A stretch of DNA of 64,000 nt from Spirodela intermedia (taxonomy: Eukaryota; Streptophyta; Magnoliopsida; Alismatales; Araceae), in assembly GCA_902729315.2 (NCBI GenBank), contig LR746264.1:9331878-9395877 (forward strand), written 5' to 3'. The notes under the pieces are model-generated. The model was not told the origin of the DNA. It saw only the letters and a program-made list of their open reading frames with translations, and ran no database searches. Below are positions 63,249-64,000 of this stretch, piece after piece. The position numbers were made by a program, and so were the translations under genes. How positions within the stretch are numbered: the stretch's first letter is position 1; the number at the start of each line of letters is the position of its first letter.

Positions 63249-64000
63249 ATGCCGACTAGCAGCGGGTTGTCCCTGCTCTCCGCCGTTTGCGTGCTCCTCC
63301 TCTCCCAGGGTTGTCTCGGCCAGCTGCCCTCTGGAGAGGGGAGGCAGCCCCGCCGGCAGACGGAGAGGAGGGAATGGCGGCTTGAGAGGCTGGAGGCAGT
63401 GGAGCCGTCAAGGAGGATCCAGGCCGAGGCGGGGGTGATCGAGTACTGGGACCAGAACCAGGAGCAGTTCCAGCTCGCTGGCGTCGCTGCCTACCGGACG
63501 ACCATCGAGCCCAGGGGGCTTCTTCTGCCCTACTACTCCAACGCCCCTCGCCTCGTCTACATCATCCAAGGTCAGTGCCGTGAGACAGACCGGGATATCT
63601 CTCAGATTAACGCCACAGTTCTCTAAGAGGCTGCTTTCTCTCTATCTCTCTCTAAAAAATGGGCACGCCATCTTGTTCTCATAGGGAACGGTGTTAGTAG
63701 CTCCGTGTTCCCGGGATGCCCGGAGACGTTCCAGTCCTTCCAACAGTCGGAGCCACGGGAGGAGGAACGACGGGGAGAGAGCCTTCGTGATCAGCACCAG
63801 AAGATTCACCGGTTCCGGGAGGGAGACGTCATCGCTCTGCCGGCCGGCGTGGCCACCTGGTTCTACAACGACGGTGAGACGCCCGTTGTCGCCATTACCG
63901 TCGCCGACACAGGCAACAACGCCAACCAGCTCGATCAGAGACTGCGAGTAAGCTATTCACCCGTTCGGATCCTCGTCTACTCCAGTTGGAGAACGTGTGC
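63249..64000 (+). CDS. 11S globulin (legumin-type) seed storage protein, 5' part
   Basis: Exons 63249-63570 and 63685-63947 are visible, then intron 2 runs off the window, so about 195 residues of a protein usually near 450-500 aa are present. A hydrophobic signal peptide (about residues 1-24) is followed by the N-terminal cupin: [47 protein letters not shown], then [20 protein letters not shown]. The protein enters the ER, forms trimers and hexamers, and accumulates in protein storage vacuoles. C119 (FPGC) is the conserved inter-chain cysteine. The two cysteines that normally form the intra-chain disulfide of the acidic chain are replaced by W43 and L76. The TATA box and exon 1 length fit the family. 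The segment between the second Gln/Arg-rich stretch and VFPG is ordinary. Confidence 0.93.

Overview
This is nuclear DNA of a flowering plant. Genes carry many GT-AG introns, there are remnants of Ty1/copia and Ty3/gypsy retrotransposons, and (CT)n microsatellites are abundant near genes. Several proteins belong to plant families: WRKY factor, PBL-type kinase, 11S seed globulin. Some genes are very GC-rich (LTA4H-like, WRKY, 11S globulin) while others are AT-rich (Pol III subunit). That contrast would suit a monocot, but this is an inference and the species is not identified.

Layout. Positions 1-5200 are AT-rich and hold dead retrotransposon sequence. Positions 5200-33300 are a dense gene island: a candidate 65-aa basic protein (-), a HAD-family hydrolase of the CECR5/YKR070W type (+, 12 exons), mitochondrial 2-enoyl thioester reductase MECR (+, 10 exons), a leukotriene A4 hydrolase-like M1 aminopeptidase (-, 4 exons), Elongator subunit ELP6 (-, 5 exons), a group I WRKY factor (+), a PBL27-like receptor-like cytoplasmic kinase (+, 5 exons), an intronless Lys/Glu-rich protein (+) and a coiled-coil protein (+, 3 exons). 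Positions 33300-42700 are AT-rich and gene-free. They contain a decayed gypsy element (-) interrupted by foreign sequence that carries half of an organelle-type tRNA-Glu joined to a hairpin. Positions 42723-61679 hold one complete gene, the largest subunit of RNA polymerase III (27 exons, 1382 aa reconstructed). The window ends inside an 11S globulin gene preceded by a seed-type promoter.

The genes do not form one pathway. The HAD protein and MECR have probable mitochondrial leaders. ELP6 (tRNA wobble modification) and RPC1 (tRNA and 5S rRNA transcription) serve translation. WRKY and PBL kinase genes belong to families active in defence signalling. Exon coordinates come from reading splice sites and checking phase by hand; every multi-exon model closes in frame. 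I saw no evidence of an unprecedented gene system. The most notable points are a paired cysteine loss in the 11S globulin, a GC-AG intron in MECR, a candidate poison exon in the kinase gene, a possible 12-residue microexon in RPC1, and the half-tRNA/hairpin junction inside transposon sequence.
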